Assembly: GCF_900105355.1 (NCBI RefSeq)
Contig: NZ_FNSC01000001.1
Coordinates: 4,278,001 to 4,342,000, forward strand
Length of the DNA stretch: 64,000 nt
Reading direction: 5' to 3'
Source of the DNA: Pseudomonas anguilliseptica
Lineage (GTDB): Bacteria; Pseudomonadota; Gammaproteobacteria; Pseudomonadales; Pseudomonadaceae
The notes beneath the pieces were generated by a model, which made no database searches, was not told the origin of the DNA, and saw only the letters and a program-made list of their open reading frames with translations. The translations under genes and the position numbers were made by a program. Below are positions 7,692 through 15,476 of this stretch, piece after piece; the first letter of the stretch is position 1, and the number at the start of each line of letters is the position of its first letter.

Positions 7692-8969
7692 ATGTGGTTC
7701 CTGATTGCCCCTATCAGCTCGCTGCTCGGTGGGGTTGCGTTACTCCTCCTCGGCAATGGTCTGCTCAACACTCTACTGACCCTGCGTGGCGTCGCCGAAG
7801 GCTACTCCACCTCGATGCTCGGCCTGATCATGTCCGGGTACTTTGTCGGTTTTCTCCTTGGCACCTGGCTGGCGATTCCGCTGGTCCGCCGCGTTGGGCA
7901 TATTCGTGCGTTTGCCTTTTGCGCCGCCATCACCGCCCTGCTGCATGTACTGATCGTCGACCCTTGGGTCTGGTTGGGCCTGCGCGTGCTCTACGGCCTG
8001 GCGTTGGTTAGCCTGTATATGGTGATCGAGAGCTGGCTTAACGCCCAGGTACCCAACGACAAGCGCGGCCAGGTGTTTGCCGTGTATATGGCGGTCAACC
8101 TCGGTGCGCTGGCCGCCGCGCAGCAACTGCTCAACCTGTCCTCGCCAAGTGACTTCGTATTGTTCGTACTGGCCGCCATGCTGATCAGCGCGGCGTTGAT
8201 GCCCATCACCCTGACTCGCCAACTTCAGCCCAGTGTGCCGGATACCCTGCACACCAACCTGCGGCAGATTGTCGGTATCGCCCCCTTGGCGCTGGCCGCC
8301 GCGGGCTTATCCGGCCTGGCCCTCGGCGCGTTCTGGGGTATGGCGCCGGTATACGCCAGCCTGAAAGGCTTCGATGCCACCGGCGTGGGTTTGCTGATGA
8401 GCAGCACGATTCTCGGCGGCGCATTGCTGCAATGGCCGATTGGTATCTATTCGGATAAACACGACCGCCGCCTGGTGCTGTTCTGGGTCGTCGCGTTGGC
8501 CGTCGTGGTTGCCGTGCTGATGAGCCTGTTGCCGGCCGGTCGCCTGCTGCTTGGGTTGATATTTATCTGGGGCGGTTTGGCCTTTGCCATCTACCCGATT
8601 GCCGTGGCGCAGCTGATTGACCAACTGCACAGCGATGAAGTCCTCGCCGGTTCCAGCAGCCTGCTGATGGTCAATGGCATCGGCTCGGTGTGCGGCCCGC
8701 TGCTCGCCGGTCTGCTGATGCAACACCTTGGCGCCCAGGCGCTGCCTTTGTATTTCGCCGCCACCCTCGGCCTGCTCGCGGCCTACACGCTGTATCGCCT
8801 GCGCCATGTCAGTGACCTGGTCAGCGCACCCGCCGGGCACTTTATGCCCATGCTGCGCACAAGCCACACGGTGCTTGAGCTGATGCCCGATGCACCGCCC
8901 ACAGACGACCCAGACTCCCCTGACTCACATGAGGACCCGCCCAACCCGGCGCCGCAGACGCCTGGGTAA
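7692..8969 (+). CDS. MFS transporter
   Basis: Encodes 425 residues with about 12 hydrophobic segments in two halves, and a long polar proline/aspartate-rich C-terminal tail (about 390-425). The first-loop region 'GYFVGFLLGTWLAIPLVRRVGH' carries the MFS loop 2-3 pattern, echoed in the second half by 'GIYSDKHDRRLVLFW'. It resembles the YcaD-like group of putative transporters; substrate unknown. It lies behind a sigma-54-like promoter and 96 bp before ggpPS in the same direction, so the two may share transcripts; a link to osmolyte handling is speculation. Confidence 0.85.
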   Translation: MWFLIAPISSLLGGVALLLLGNGLLNTLLTLRGVAEGYSTSMLGLIMSGYFVGFLLGTWLAIPLVRRVGHIRAFAFCAAITALLHVLIVDPWVWLGLRVLYGLALVSLYMVIESWLNAQVPNDKRGQVFAVYMAVNLGALAAAQQLLNLSSPSDFVLFVLAAMLISAALMPITLTRQLQPSVPDTLHTNLRQIVGIAPLALAAAGLSGLALGAFWGMAPVYASLKGFDATGVGLLMSSTILGGALLQWPIGIYSDKHDRRLVLFWVVALAVVVAVLMSLLPAGRLLLGLIFIWGGLAFAIYPIAVAQLIDQLHSDEVLAGSSSLLMVNGIGSVCGPLLAGLLMQHLGAQALPLYFAATLGLLAAYTLYRLRHVSDLVSAPAGHFMPMLRTSHTVLELMPDAPPTDDPDSPDSHEDPPNPAPQTPG

Positions 8970-9065
8970 ACCAAGAGGCGAACGCCCCATGGCGCAATCG
9001 CCCATAGCTCGTCGGCCTTTGTCGGCGCGTCACTGCACCCACTTAACTGGACAGGAAGACAGCGC

Positions 9066-11333
9066 ATGTTACTTGCCACCGATCTCGATGGAACCTTTCT
9101 CGGCGGCGATCCCAAGGATCGCCTGAGCCTCTATCAGACCATCGCCGCCCACCCGGAAATCCGCCTGGCCTACGTCACTGGCCGCAGCCTGGAATCAGTG
9201 CTGCCACTACTGGCAGACCCGACCCTGCCGCAACCGGATTTCATCATCTCCGACGTCGGTGCCAGCCTGGTACATGGCGACACCTTGCAGCCGATCCAGC
9301 CCCTGCAAAGCGCGGTGGACGCCCTCTGGCCCGGCGACAGCCAGGTTGCCAGCGCCCTCGAACGCTTTGCTCTGGAGCGCCAGGACGTACCGCAGGTGCG
9401 CCGCTGCTCGTACTTCTGCAGCCCGGAACAGGCGGCCAACCCGGAGCTCCTGGAAGTCGCAGAGAGTCTGGGCTGCGATCTGCTCTATTCGGCCGAGCGC
9501 TACTTGGACTTTCTACCCAAGGGCGTCAACAAGGGCAGCAGCCTGCAGGCGTTGATCGACTGGCTGGAACTGGACAACGACCAGGTGCTGACCGCTGGCG
9601 ACACGCTCAACGACCTGTCCATGCTCAGCGGCCAGTTCAAGGGCGTATGCGTGGGCGAGTCCGAAGACGGCCTGCTGCAGGCCACCCGCCAATATTCGCG
9701 GGTATTGCATGCCGAACGCGCCGGGTGCGGTGGGATTCTTGAAGCCTTTGTGCATTTTGGCTTTCTCGGCAAACAGGGCATCGCCGCCGAAGGCAAGCAA
9801 GTCGCCGACCCGGGCAAGGCCGATCTGGTGATGGTCTACCACCGCCTGCCCTATGAAGAATTCCGTGGCGCAGATGGCAAGCTGCAACGTCGCCGCCCGA
9901 CTTCACCCAACGGCATTATCCCCACCCTATTGAGTTTCTTCGGCGACGGTCGCGCCGGCTCCTGGGTCGCCTGGGCCGAGCATGACGCAAACAGCGGCGA
10001 AACCTTCGACAGCCACACCACGGTGGATGCCGAACGCTACCCAAAGCTGACCGCCGCACGCGTGGCGCTGAGCAAGGAAGAGGTCGACATCTTCTACAAG
10101 CGCTTCTCCAAGGAAGCCTTCTGGCCGACCCTGCACACCTTCTGGGAGCGCGCGCAGTTCCGTGAGGACGACTGGCAGGTGTTCCTCAAGGTCAACCGTG
10201 CCTTTGCCGAACGCACCGCCCTGGAAGCGGCTGAAGGTGCCACGGTCTGGCTGCATGACTACAACCTGTGGATGGTGCCCGGCTACCTGCGCGAACTGCG
10301 CCCGGACCTGCGCATCGCCTTCTTTCACCACACCTACTTCCCCTCGGCGGATGTGTTCAACGTATTGCCCTGGCGCCGGCAGATCATCGGCAGCCTGCTG
10401 CAGTGCGACTACATCGGCTTTCATATCCCGCGCCAGGTGGAAAACTTCGTCGATGCCGCGCGCGGCGTGATGCCGCTGCAAACAGTCAGCAGGCAGAACT
10501 GCGCGCCACGCTTTATCACCTATGGCTGCGCCGTAGGCCTTGAGCGCATGACCACCGCCGTGGATACCGGCAACCGCGTGGTCAAACTCGGCGCCCACCC
10601 GGTGGGCCTGGATATCGAGCGGGTACGCAGCGCCCTGACCGCACCGAAGATCAGGGAGATGATGGAACGTCTGCGCAGCGAACTTGCCGGGGTCAAACTG
10701 ATTCTCTCGGTGGAACGCCTCGACTACACCAAGGGCATTCTGGAAAAGCTCAACGCCTATGAGCGCCTGCTGGAAGAAAACCCCGAGCTGCTAGGCAAGG
10801 TCACCCTGGTCACCGTCTGCGTGCCGGCGGCCAAGGAAATGACCATCTATGACGAACTGCAAGGGCAGATCGAGCAGGCCGTGGGCCGCATAAACGGCCG
10901 CTTTGCGCGCATCGGCTGGACGCCGCTGCAGTTTTTCTTCCGCAGTCTGCCGTTCGAGGAAGTCAGCGCCTGGTACGCCATGGCCGACGTGATGTGGATT
11001 ACCCCACTGCGCGACGGCCTCAACCTGGTGGCCAAGGAGTTTGTCGCGGCTCAAGGCCTGCTGGATGGCAGTGGCGTGCTGGTGCTTTCGGAGTTTGCCG
11101 GCGCTGCCGCCGAGCTCAAAGGCGCGCTACTGACCAACCCGCATGACCCGGTGGATATGACGCAAACCTGCTATGTGGCGCTGAATATGCCCAAAGCGGA
11201 GGCCCAGGCACGCCTGCGTGAGCTGTTCGATATTGTCAACTACAACGACATCCGCCGCTGGGGTGATGAATTTCTCACCGCCGTCAGCGACCCGCAGGAT
11301 CAACTGGACCGCGCCCTCGGGCTGGTCGGCTAG
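9066..11333 (+). CDS. ggpPS: Bifunctional glucosylglycerol-phosphate phosphatase/synthase (GgpPS)
   Basis: Encodes 755 residues with two catalytic parts. The N-terminal part (1 to about 240) is a HAD phosphatase: motif I DLDGTFLGG near residue 5, 'LAYVTGRS' motif II, and 'LTAGDTLNDLSML' for the late acidic motif. The C-terminal part (about 255-750) is a GT20 glycosyltransferase with 'VWLHDYNLWMVPGYLREL', 'FFHHTYFPS', 'LSVERLDYTKGILEKL' and 'ITPLRDGLNLVAKEF'. Phosphatase-first order is the arrangement of GgpPS described from Stenotrophomonas and some Pseudomonas, unlike the TPS-TPP order of trehalose fusions. It would make glucosylglycerol from ADP-glucose and glycerol-3-phosphate under salt stress. 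A trehalose-phosphate enzyme is the main alternative. Confidence 0.8.
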   Translation: MLLATDLDGTFLGGDPKDRLSLYQTIAAHPEIRLAYVTGRSLESVLPLLADPTLPQPDFIISDVGASLVHGDTLQPIQPLQSAVDALWPGDSQVASALERFALERQDVPQVRRCSYFCSPEQAANPELLEVAESLGCDLLYSAERYLDFLPKGVNKGSSLQALIDWLELDNDQVLTAGDTLNDLSMLSGQFKGVCVGESEDGLLQATRQYSRVLHAERAGCGGILEAFVHFGFLGKQGIAAEGKQVADPGKADLVMVYHRLPYEEFRGADGKLQRRRPTSPNGIIPTLLSFFGDGRAGSWVAWAEHDANSGETFDSHTTVDAERYPKLTAARVALSKEEVDIFYKRFSKEAFWPTLHTFWERAQFREDDWQVFLKVNRAFAERTALEAAEGATVWLHDYNLWMVPGYLRELRPDLRIAFFHHTYFPSADVFNVLPWRRQIIGSLLQCDYIGFHIPRQVENFVDAARGVMPLQTVSRQNCAPRFITYGCAVGLERMTTAVDTGNRVVKLGAHPVGLDIERVRSALTAPKIREMMERLRSELAGVKLILSVERLDYTKGILEKLNAYERLLEENPELLGKVTLVTVCVPAAKEMTIYDELQGQIEQAVGRINGRFARIGWTPLQFFFRSLPFEEVSAWYAMADVMWITPLRDGLNLVAKEFVAAQGLLDGSGVLVLSEFAGAAAELKGALLTNPHDPVDMTQTCYVALNMPKAEAQARLRELFDIVNYNDIRRWGDEFLTAVSDPQDQLDRALGLVG

Positions 11334-11340
11334 GCGGCAA

Positions 11341-11369
11341 CGGCGCAGCTGCATAGGCCAGCTGCGCCG
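11341..11369 (+). terminator. 11-bp hairpin after ggpPS
   Basis: CGGCGCAGCTG (11341-11351) pairs perfectly with CAGCTGCGCCG (11359-11369), 8 nt after the ggpPS stop and before a converging gene. No T-run, so termination is plausible but not certain. Confidence 0.45.
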
Positions 11370-11385
11370 AGCCAAGCCTGCACAT

Positions 11386-11805
11386 CTAACCCATCTGCGC
11401 GTCAATATCGCAGTTGATCATCCAGCTCACGCCGAAACGGTCGGTAAACATGGCAAAGCGCGTGGCCCAGAAAGTCTGCTGCAACTCCATCTGCACCGAA
11501 CCGCCCGCCGACAGCGCTTTGTACAGGCGCTCGGCCTCCGGCACGTTGTCCACCTGCAGGGATATCGAGCAGCCCTTGATGCCCTCATACGGCATACCCG
11601 GGAAGGTGTCGGACGCCATCAGCAGCTGGTCGCCCATGGTCAGGCAAACATGCATTACGCGGTCGTGAAACTGCTCCGGTACATTGCCAGCTTCCGGGCT
11701 TTCGCCAAAACGCATCAGCTCCAGACTGCCACCCAGGCACTCGGCGTAGTAATTAAAGGCCGCTTCGCACTGACCATCGAATATCAAATAGGCATGGATC
11801 TTCAT
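11386..11805 (-). CDS. VOC (PhnB/glyoxalase-like) family protein
   Basis: Encodes 139 residues. The start at 11805 (MKIHAYLIFDGQC) is set by an AAGGAG site at 11813-11818; the frame stays open further upstream without coding character. Features of the PhnB-like VOC group are 'CEAAFNYYAECLGG', 'HVCLTMGDQLLMASD' and the ending 'DRFGVSWMINCD'. VOC proteins bind a metal or small ligand in a paired beta-alpha-beta-beta-beta fold; the substrate cannot be told from sequence. The YCII-domain gene lies immediately upstream on the same strand (31-bp gap), a common pairing. Confidence 0.85.
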   Translation of the reverse strand: MKIHAYLIFDGQCEAAFNYYAECLGGSLELMRFGESPEAGNVPEQFHDRVMHVCLTMGDQLLMASDTFPGMPYEGIKGCSISLQVDNVPEAERLYKALSAGGSVQMELQQTFWATRFAMFTDRFGVSWMINCDIDAQMG

Positions 11806-11836
11806 TTGCACTCTCCTTAGTACGGTTTTCTGGGGT

Positions 11837-12256
11837 TTACGATTCAAGCCGCGTGCGCAGAAGTTCTTCCTGCTCGCGCAACTCGGGGGTGAATTCATCG
11901 CCAAAATCCTCGGCTTCGAAAATCTGCCGGATCTCGATTTCGCTGTCGCCGGGCATCGGATTGGGGCAACGCTTGACCCACTCGATACACTCCGCCAGAG
12001 ACGCCACCTGGAAAATCCAGAAGCCGGCGATCAGCTCCTTGGTTTCTATAAAAGGCCCATCCGTAACGCTGCGCTGGCTGCCGGAGAACTTCACCCGTGC
12101 GCCTTTGCTGCTGGGCTGCAGACCTTCGCCTGCGAGCATCACGCCCGCTTCAATCAGTTCTTCGTTGTAACGCCCCATCGCCGTCAGCAGCTCCTCGCTG
12201 GGCATAAAGCCGGCTTCGGAATCTGCAGTAGCCTTGACTATCACCATAAAACGCAT
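11837..12256 (-). CDS. YCII-related (DGPF domain) protein
   Basis: Encodes 139 residues from ATG 12256, preceded by GAGGA. It carries the DGPF signature 'DGPFIETKELIAGFWI' and the N-terminal strand 'MRFMVIVKATADSEAG'. These small ferredoxin-like proteins are often found beside VOC proteins or extracytoplasmic sigma factors; their activity is unknown. The acidic C-terminus ('EAEDFGDEFTPEL') is a little longer than usual. Probably cotranscribed with the VOC gene downstream. Confidence 0.85.
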   Translation of the reverse strand: MRFMVIVKATADSEAGFMPSEELLTAMGRYNEELIEAGVMLAGEGLQPSSKGARVKFSGSQRSVTDGPFIETKELIAGFWIFQVASLAECIEWVKRCPNPMPGDSEIEIRQIFEAEDFGDEFTPELREQEELLRTRLES

Positions 12257-12562
12257 GCCGCTGTCCTCGCGTAATTGATTGATCAGCCTGCCGCCAGGTG
12301 GTTGTCCGGGTATGTAATGGCAGACCGCAAACCCAAAGCTGGGTTCTATAAAGTAGTCGAACGACGAAATGACAAATCGACAGGCGAGGAGAAAATATTT
12401 AGCGCTACGCTTCGAGTAACACAAAGCAGATTGGCAATACTCGATGGCAAGCACCGCTATTCAGCCGTTTATGGAAACGGGCCGTTAACGGCGCCACTGC
12501 CCACAAACAGTGCGGCAAGCAACAACATCACACTAGTCACCGGTCGCTGACTCACAAGAGGC
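12257..12562. other. Intergenic stretch without a supported gene
   Basis: About 306 bases between the YCII gene and arfB. It is more AT-rich than its neighbours. A 91-codon plus-strand opening begins at 12275, but it has no ribosome site, no recognisable domain and unusual codon use, so it is not called. Confidence 0.5.
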
Positions 12563-12976
12563 CTAGAAGTCGACCCTGCCGCGCCCTGCCTTGATCGTGC
12601 CGCGGATACTCTTGCCTTCCAGGCGGCGCTTTTTCGAACCTAGGGTTGGCTTGGTCGGGCGGCGGGCTTTCTCGGTTTTAGCGGCGCTGCGAATCAGCTC
12701 GGCCAAACGCTCCAGCGCGTCGGCACGGTTCTGCTCCTGGGTGCGGTACTGCTGGGCTTTGATAATTACTACGCCTTCAGCGGTGATACGGCTGTCGCGC
12801 AATGCCAGCAGCCGCTCCTTATAAAACGGCGGCAAGCTGGACGCCTGGATATCGAAGCGCAGATGTATCGCGCTGGAGACTTTATTGACGTTCTGCCCGC
12901 CCGCGCCCTGAGCACGGATAGCGGTTAGTTCGACTTCATCGTCAGGCAGATGAACGCTGTTGGATATAGCCAGCAT
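12563..12976 (-). CDS. arfB: Alternative ribosome-rescue factor ArfB
   Basis: Encodes 137 residues. The catalytic GGQ motif is at residues 26-28 within 'IRAQGAGGQNVNKVSSA', and the basic C-terminal tail (from about 100, 'RRPTKPTLGSKKRRLEGK') is the part that inserts into the empty mRNA channel in known ArfB/YaeJ. It hydrolyses peptidyl-tRNA on stalled ribosomes. The length excludes a full release factor, which needs extra domains. It sits next to the prophage fragment and may mark the original chromosomal junction. Confidence 0.93.
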   Translation of the reverse strand: MLAISNSVHLPDDEVELTAIRAQGAGGQNVNKVSSAIHLRFDIQASSLPPFYKERLLALRDSRITAEGVVIIKAQQYRTQEQNRADALERLAELIRSAAKTEKARRPTKPTLGSKKRRLEGKSIRGTIKAGRGRVDF

Positions 12977-13112
12977 GGATGGGCTTCAGTGCGGCAAAGG
13001 GGGGTTCAGGATAACGCTAACGTAGGACCGTTGCCTGATCGCATTACCAGTCGTCCTAAGAATTTTTAACAGAGCTAGCCGTTGCGCCGTGAAGCCGCGC
13101 GCGAAAAATTGA

Positions 13113-13144
13113 GGGGCTGAGGTGAGATAAATCACTTCGGCCCC
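13113..13144. terminator. Bidirectional terminator at the end of the tail operon
   Basis: A 13-bp stem (GGGGCTGAGGTGA / TCACTTCGGCCCC, two wobble pairs) with a 6-nt loop is followed by TTTT on the plus strand and by a T-run on the minus strand, 25 nt downstream of the dam stop. It fits termination of the minus-strand prophage operon. Confidence 0.7.
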
Positions 13145-13168
13145 TTTTGCATAGTGTGCAAAGAAATA

Positions 13169-13963
13169 TCAGAAAAGCCCAGCCGGTTCGGCCAGGATGT
13201 CCCAGCTGAAGATCAGCACCTCCTTCGCATCACTCCCCTTGCCACCACCCACCGTGTACTTGATGTCGGTTGTCTCGATGTGGAAGTCGGCGAAGCATTC
13301 GCGGATGGCTGGGTGGTCGTTGAGGCTGATGATCGCCTTGCCCTTGATCACCTTCAGCAGCCTGGCCATCTCCAGGTACTGCTCGAACTCGAACGGCACG
13401 CCATAGCCTTCGGTCTCCCAGTACGGCGGATCGCAGTAGAACAGCGTGTGCTCGCGGTCGTACTTCTTCATTACCTCCTGCCAGCTCAGGTGCTCGATGT
13501 AGGTGTTGCTGAGGCGCAGGTGGGCTGCTGACAGCGCCTCCTCGATCCGCAGCAGGTTAAGCCCAGGTGGCTGGGTGGTGGCCGTGCCGTAGCTCTGGCC
13601 ATCGACGCGGCCACCGAAGGCAGACTGCTGCAGGTAATAAAAGCGGGCAGCGCGCTGGATGTCGGTGAGGGTTTCGACTCGGGTCATCTGCAGCCACTTG
13701 AACACCTGGCGGCTGCTGAGCGCCCACTTGAACTGCCTGACGAACTCTTCCAGGTGGTTCTGCACCACCCGGTAGAGGTTGATCAGGTCGCCGTTTACAT
13801 CGTTGAGCACTTCGACCTCGGCCGGTACCGGCCGGAGGAAGAACAGCGCTGCGCCGCCCGCGAACGGTTCGACGTAGCAGCTGTGCTGAGGGAACAAGGG
13901 GAATATCCGGTCTGCAAGGCGGCGCTTGCCACCTATCCAGGGGATGATCGGTTGTGCGGACAT
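13169..13963 (-). CDS. Phage-type DNA adenine methyltransferase (D12 class)
   Basis: Encodes 264 residues. The start at 13963 has an ideal AGGAGG site 5 nt upstream; the frame continues upstream only as overlap with com. Motifs are the AdoMet-binding 'PWIGGKRRLADRI' and 'CYVEPFAGGAALFF', and the catalytic 'FYCDPPYW' (DPPY). It probably makes N6-methyladenine; the target site cannot be read from sequence. Being last in a tail operon and translationally linked to com, it looks like the anti-restriction or modification module of Mu/P2-like prophages rather than the chromosomal dam. Confidence 0.88.
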   Translation of the reverse strand: MSAQPIIPWIGGKRRLADRIFPLFPQHSCYVEPFAGGAALFFLRPVPAEVEVLNDVNGDLINLYRVVQNHLEEFVRQFKWALSSRQVFKWLQMTRVETLTDIQRAARFYYLQQSAFGGRVDGQSYGTATTQPPGLNLLRIEEALSAAHLRLSNTYIEHLSWQEVMKKYDREHTLFYCDPPYWETEGYGVPFEFEQYLEMARLLKVIKGKAIISLNDHPAIRECFADFHIETTDIKYTVGGGKGSDAKEVLIFSWDILAEPAGLF

Positions 13964-14127
13964 GGTGCCTCCTGATGGCTGGTTGCGCTCGATGGCGATA
14001 ACAGGAGGCTCTCGGCCTTCAGGTGATTGAGTGTCCGGCAACGCGGGCACTTGATCTGTATCTCGGTGAAGCCACTGGCAGTTGCCAGCTTGCGGCCACA
14101 CTGGCCACATCGAATATCTTTCATCAT
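13933..14127 (-). CDS. com: Com-like zinc-finger translational regulator
   Basis: Encodes 64 residues, too short for many gene finders. It has two CxxC knuckles ('CGQCGRKLATASGF' and 'CPRCRTLNHL') about 20 residues apart, as in phage Mu Com, an mRNA-binding protein that opens the mom ribosome site. Its 3' end overlaps the dam start by 31 nt, reproducing the overlapping com-mom arrangement, so it probably controls translation of the downstream methyltransferase. The start is one of two adjacent ATGs (14127/14124), with AAAAGG upstream. Confidence 0.82.
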   Translation of the reverse strand: MMKDIRCGQCGRKLATASGFTEIQIKCPRCRTLNHLKAESLLLSPSSATSHQEAPCPHNRSSPG

Positions 14128-14163
14128 CTGCAAACCTTTTGCGCTTCTGGTAGGCTCCCCGCC

Positions 14164-14252
14164 GCTCACGCGTGAGCAGGGGGCCTTGGCTGGCTTGCAG
14201 GCCTGATCTGCAGGTTGGCGGTCAGCTTGGGTGTTCCCGCACCCAGGCTGAC
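14164..14252. repeat. Two strong inverted repeats upstream of com
   Basis: A perfect 14-bp palindrome GCTCACGCGTGAGC lies at 14164-14177. A long stem, GTCAGCTTGGGTG (14221-14233) with CACCCAGGCTGAC (14240-14252), has one wobble and a 6-nt loop. Both fall in the 134-bp gap between the YiiX-like gene and com. They may end the tail transcript or control com; the sequence alone does not decide. Confidence 0.6.
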
Positions 14253-14261
14253 AGCCCTCTC

Positions 14262-14720
14262 TTATCCTTCTATTGGGCAGAGCCCTCGCTCGGGTGACAG
14301 CATCCAAATGTGCTGAGGGGTGATGCGGCGCAGCGCCTCCGGGCGGAACCACGGCTGGCCGGCCTGATCGGCCGCCCAGGCCACCAACTCCGAACAGAAC
14401 CACGCATCGTCTTCCTGCCAGTCACGGCGCAGGCCGAGGGCGGCGATGGCTGTCCAGTCGTAGGGCTTGCCGAGCTGGCTGCGTGCGGCGTCGATGATGG
14501 CCTGCGGGTTACGGGCTGGCAGGTCGACCAGGCTGTATGCCGAGGCACGCTCAATGGCGTAGGCCTTGGACACCTGGCGCACACCCTCCAGCGCAACGGC
14601 CTCGATCACATGGTGCCCGGCAACCAGGGCAACATGGCTCCAGCGCGACCAGGTGGCGGCGCGGATCAGCCCGCTGAACGGGTAGTGAGTGGTACTGAAC
14701 AGCAGCTGGATGCTTCCCAT
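14262..14720 (-). CDS. YiiX/NlpC-P60-like papain-fold protein of the prophage
   Basis: Encodes 152 residues. The permuted NlpC/P60 pattern is visible: an early histidine in 'WSRWSHVALVAG' (about residue 29), a mid 'GKPYDWTAI' and a later cysteine in 'AWFCSELVAWA'. Such proteins are thiol hydrolases or acyltransferases; in phage tail operons they may cleave peptidoglycan peptides or act on lipids. There is no signal peptide. It is 2 bp downstream of the fibre-assembly gene, so it belongs to the same transcript. Confidence 0.72.
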   Translation of the reverse strand: MGSIQLLFSTTHYPFSGLIRAATWSRWSHVALVAGHHVIEAVALEGVRQVSKAYAIERASAYSLVDLPARNPQAIIDAARSQLGKPYDWTAIAALGLRRDWQEDDAWFCSELVAWAADQAGQPWFRPEALRRITPQHIWMLSPERGLCPIEG

Positions 14721-14722
14721 GG

Positions 14723-15466
14723 CTAAACCCCTGCGTTGTTGCCGATGCCGGCGACGGCGGCTTGGATGCTGGCGATGGTTTCATCCGCGATGTCCTGCGC
14801 CTGCTCGACGTTGCCAGCGGTCATGGCATTGCGGATCAGTTCCTTGGCATTCAGGCGCACGGTACGCAGTAGCACCAGGGCAGCGTTGTACTGGGCGGCC
14901 TCACCCAGGATGTTGTCAGCCGCCTGCTGGGCGGTGCGCCCGTTAATGGCCCAGGCCGCGACCATGGGCGGCACGTCACCCTGGTAGTTGGCAGCAGCGA
15001 ATTCTTTGGCCTGCTCGGCTGCTTTGTCATATTCCACGGCACGCAGAGGATCGCCTGCGACCTTAGCGCGGGCCACATCGGCTGCTGCGTCTACTGATTG
15101 GCAGAGCGCCACTGAAAGAGCCTGACGATTGCTCGCCTGCAAGGCCGCATCGAAGGCCCATGCGCTACCTGTCCAGCGGTGATCGGCTGAGGGGCGTGGC
15201 GCAGCGGTCAGGCCTTCCGGCAGGTCACCCAGCGCGCTGTACTGCTCGGCCGCACCTGTGCTGGTGCGATAAACCGTGCCACGCAGGTCGGCCAGTTGCT
15301 GCGGTTGATCACCAACCAGTGCCCAGGCTTTACCAGTGGCTGGCTTGGCCAGTTTGGCAGCCAGCTGAATGGCGTTGCTCGGCAACTGGATGCCAAGGCC
15401 AGGGATAACGGGAAGCTCGACCGGTCCATTGAGGACGCCCGCGTTGTCTGCGATATAGATGTGCAT
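14723..15466 (-). CDS. Tail fibre assembly-like protein
   Basis: Encodes 247 residues. The N-terminal 'MHIYIADNAGVLNGPVELP' and 'YRTSTGAAEQYSALGDLPEG' with 'DHRWTGSAWAFD' are typical of phage tail-fibre assembly (chaperone) proteins, which help fold or trimerise the fibre encoded just upstream. The C-terminal half is alanine-rich and helical. It follows the fibre gene by 10 bp, the standard position. Host-range cassettes of this kind are often exchanged. Confidence 0.75.
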   Translation of the reverse strand: MHIYIADNAGVLNGPVELPVIPGLGIQLPSNAIQLAAKLAKPATGKAWALVGDQPQQLADLRGTVYRTSTGAAEQYSALGDLPEGLTAAPRPSADHRWTGSAWAFDAALQASNRQALSVALCQSVDAAADVARAKVAGDPLRAVEYDKAAEQAKEFAAANYQGDVPPMVAAWAINGRTAQQAADNILGEAAQYNAALVLLRTVRLNAKELIRNAMTAGNVEQAQDIADETIASIQAAVAGIGNNAGV

Positions 15467-15476
15467 GGTGGGTTCC

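Noticed and set aside
9066..11333. Trehalose-6-phosphate synthase/phosphatase
   Set aside because: Domain order is phosphatase first, and the N-terminal HAD is of the GgpP-like type; trehalose fusions have the synthase first. Kept only as an alternative.
12275..12550. 91-codon plus-strand frame between the YCII gene and arfB
   Set aside because: No ribosome site, no domain, and ends without a terminator; treated as non-coding.
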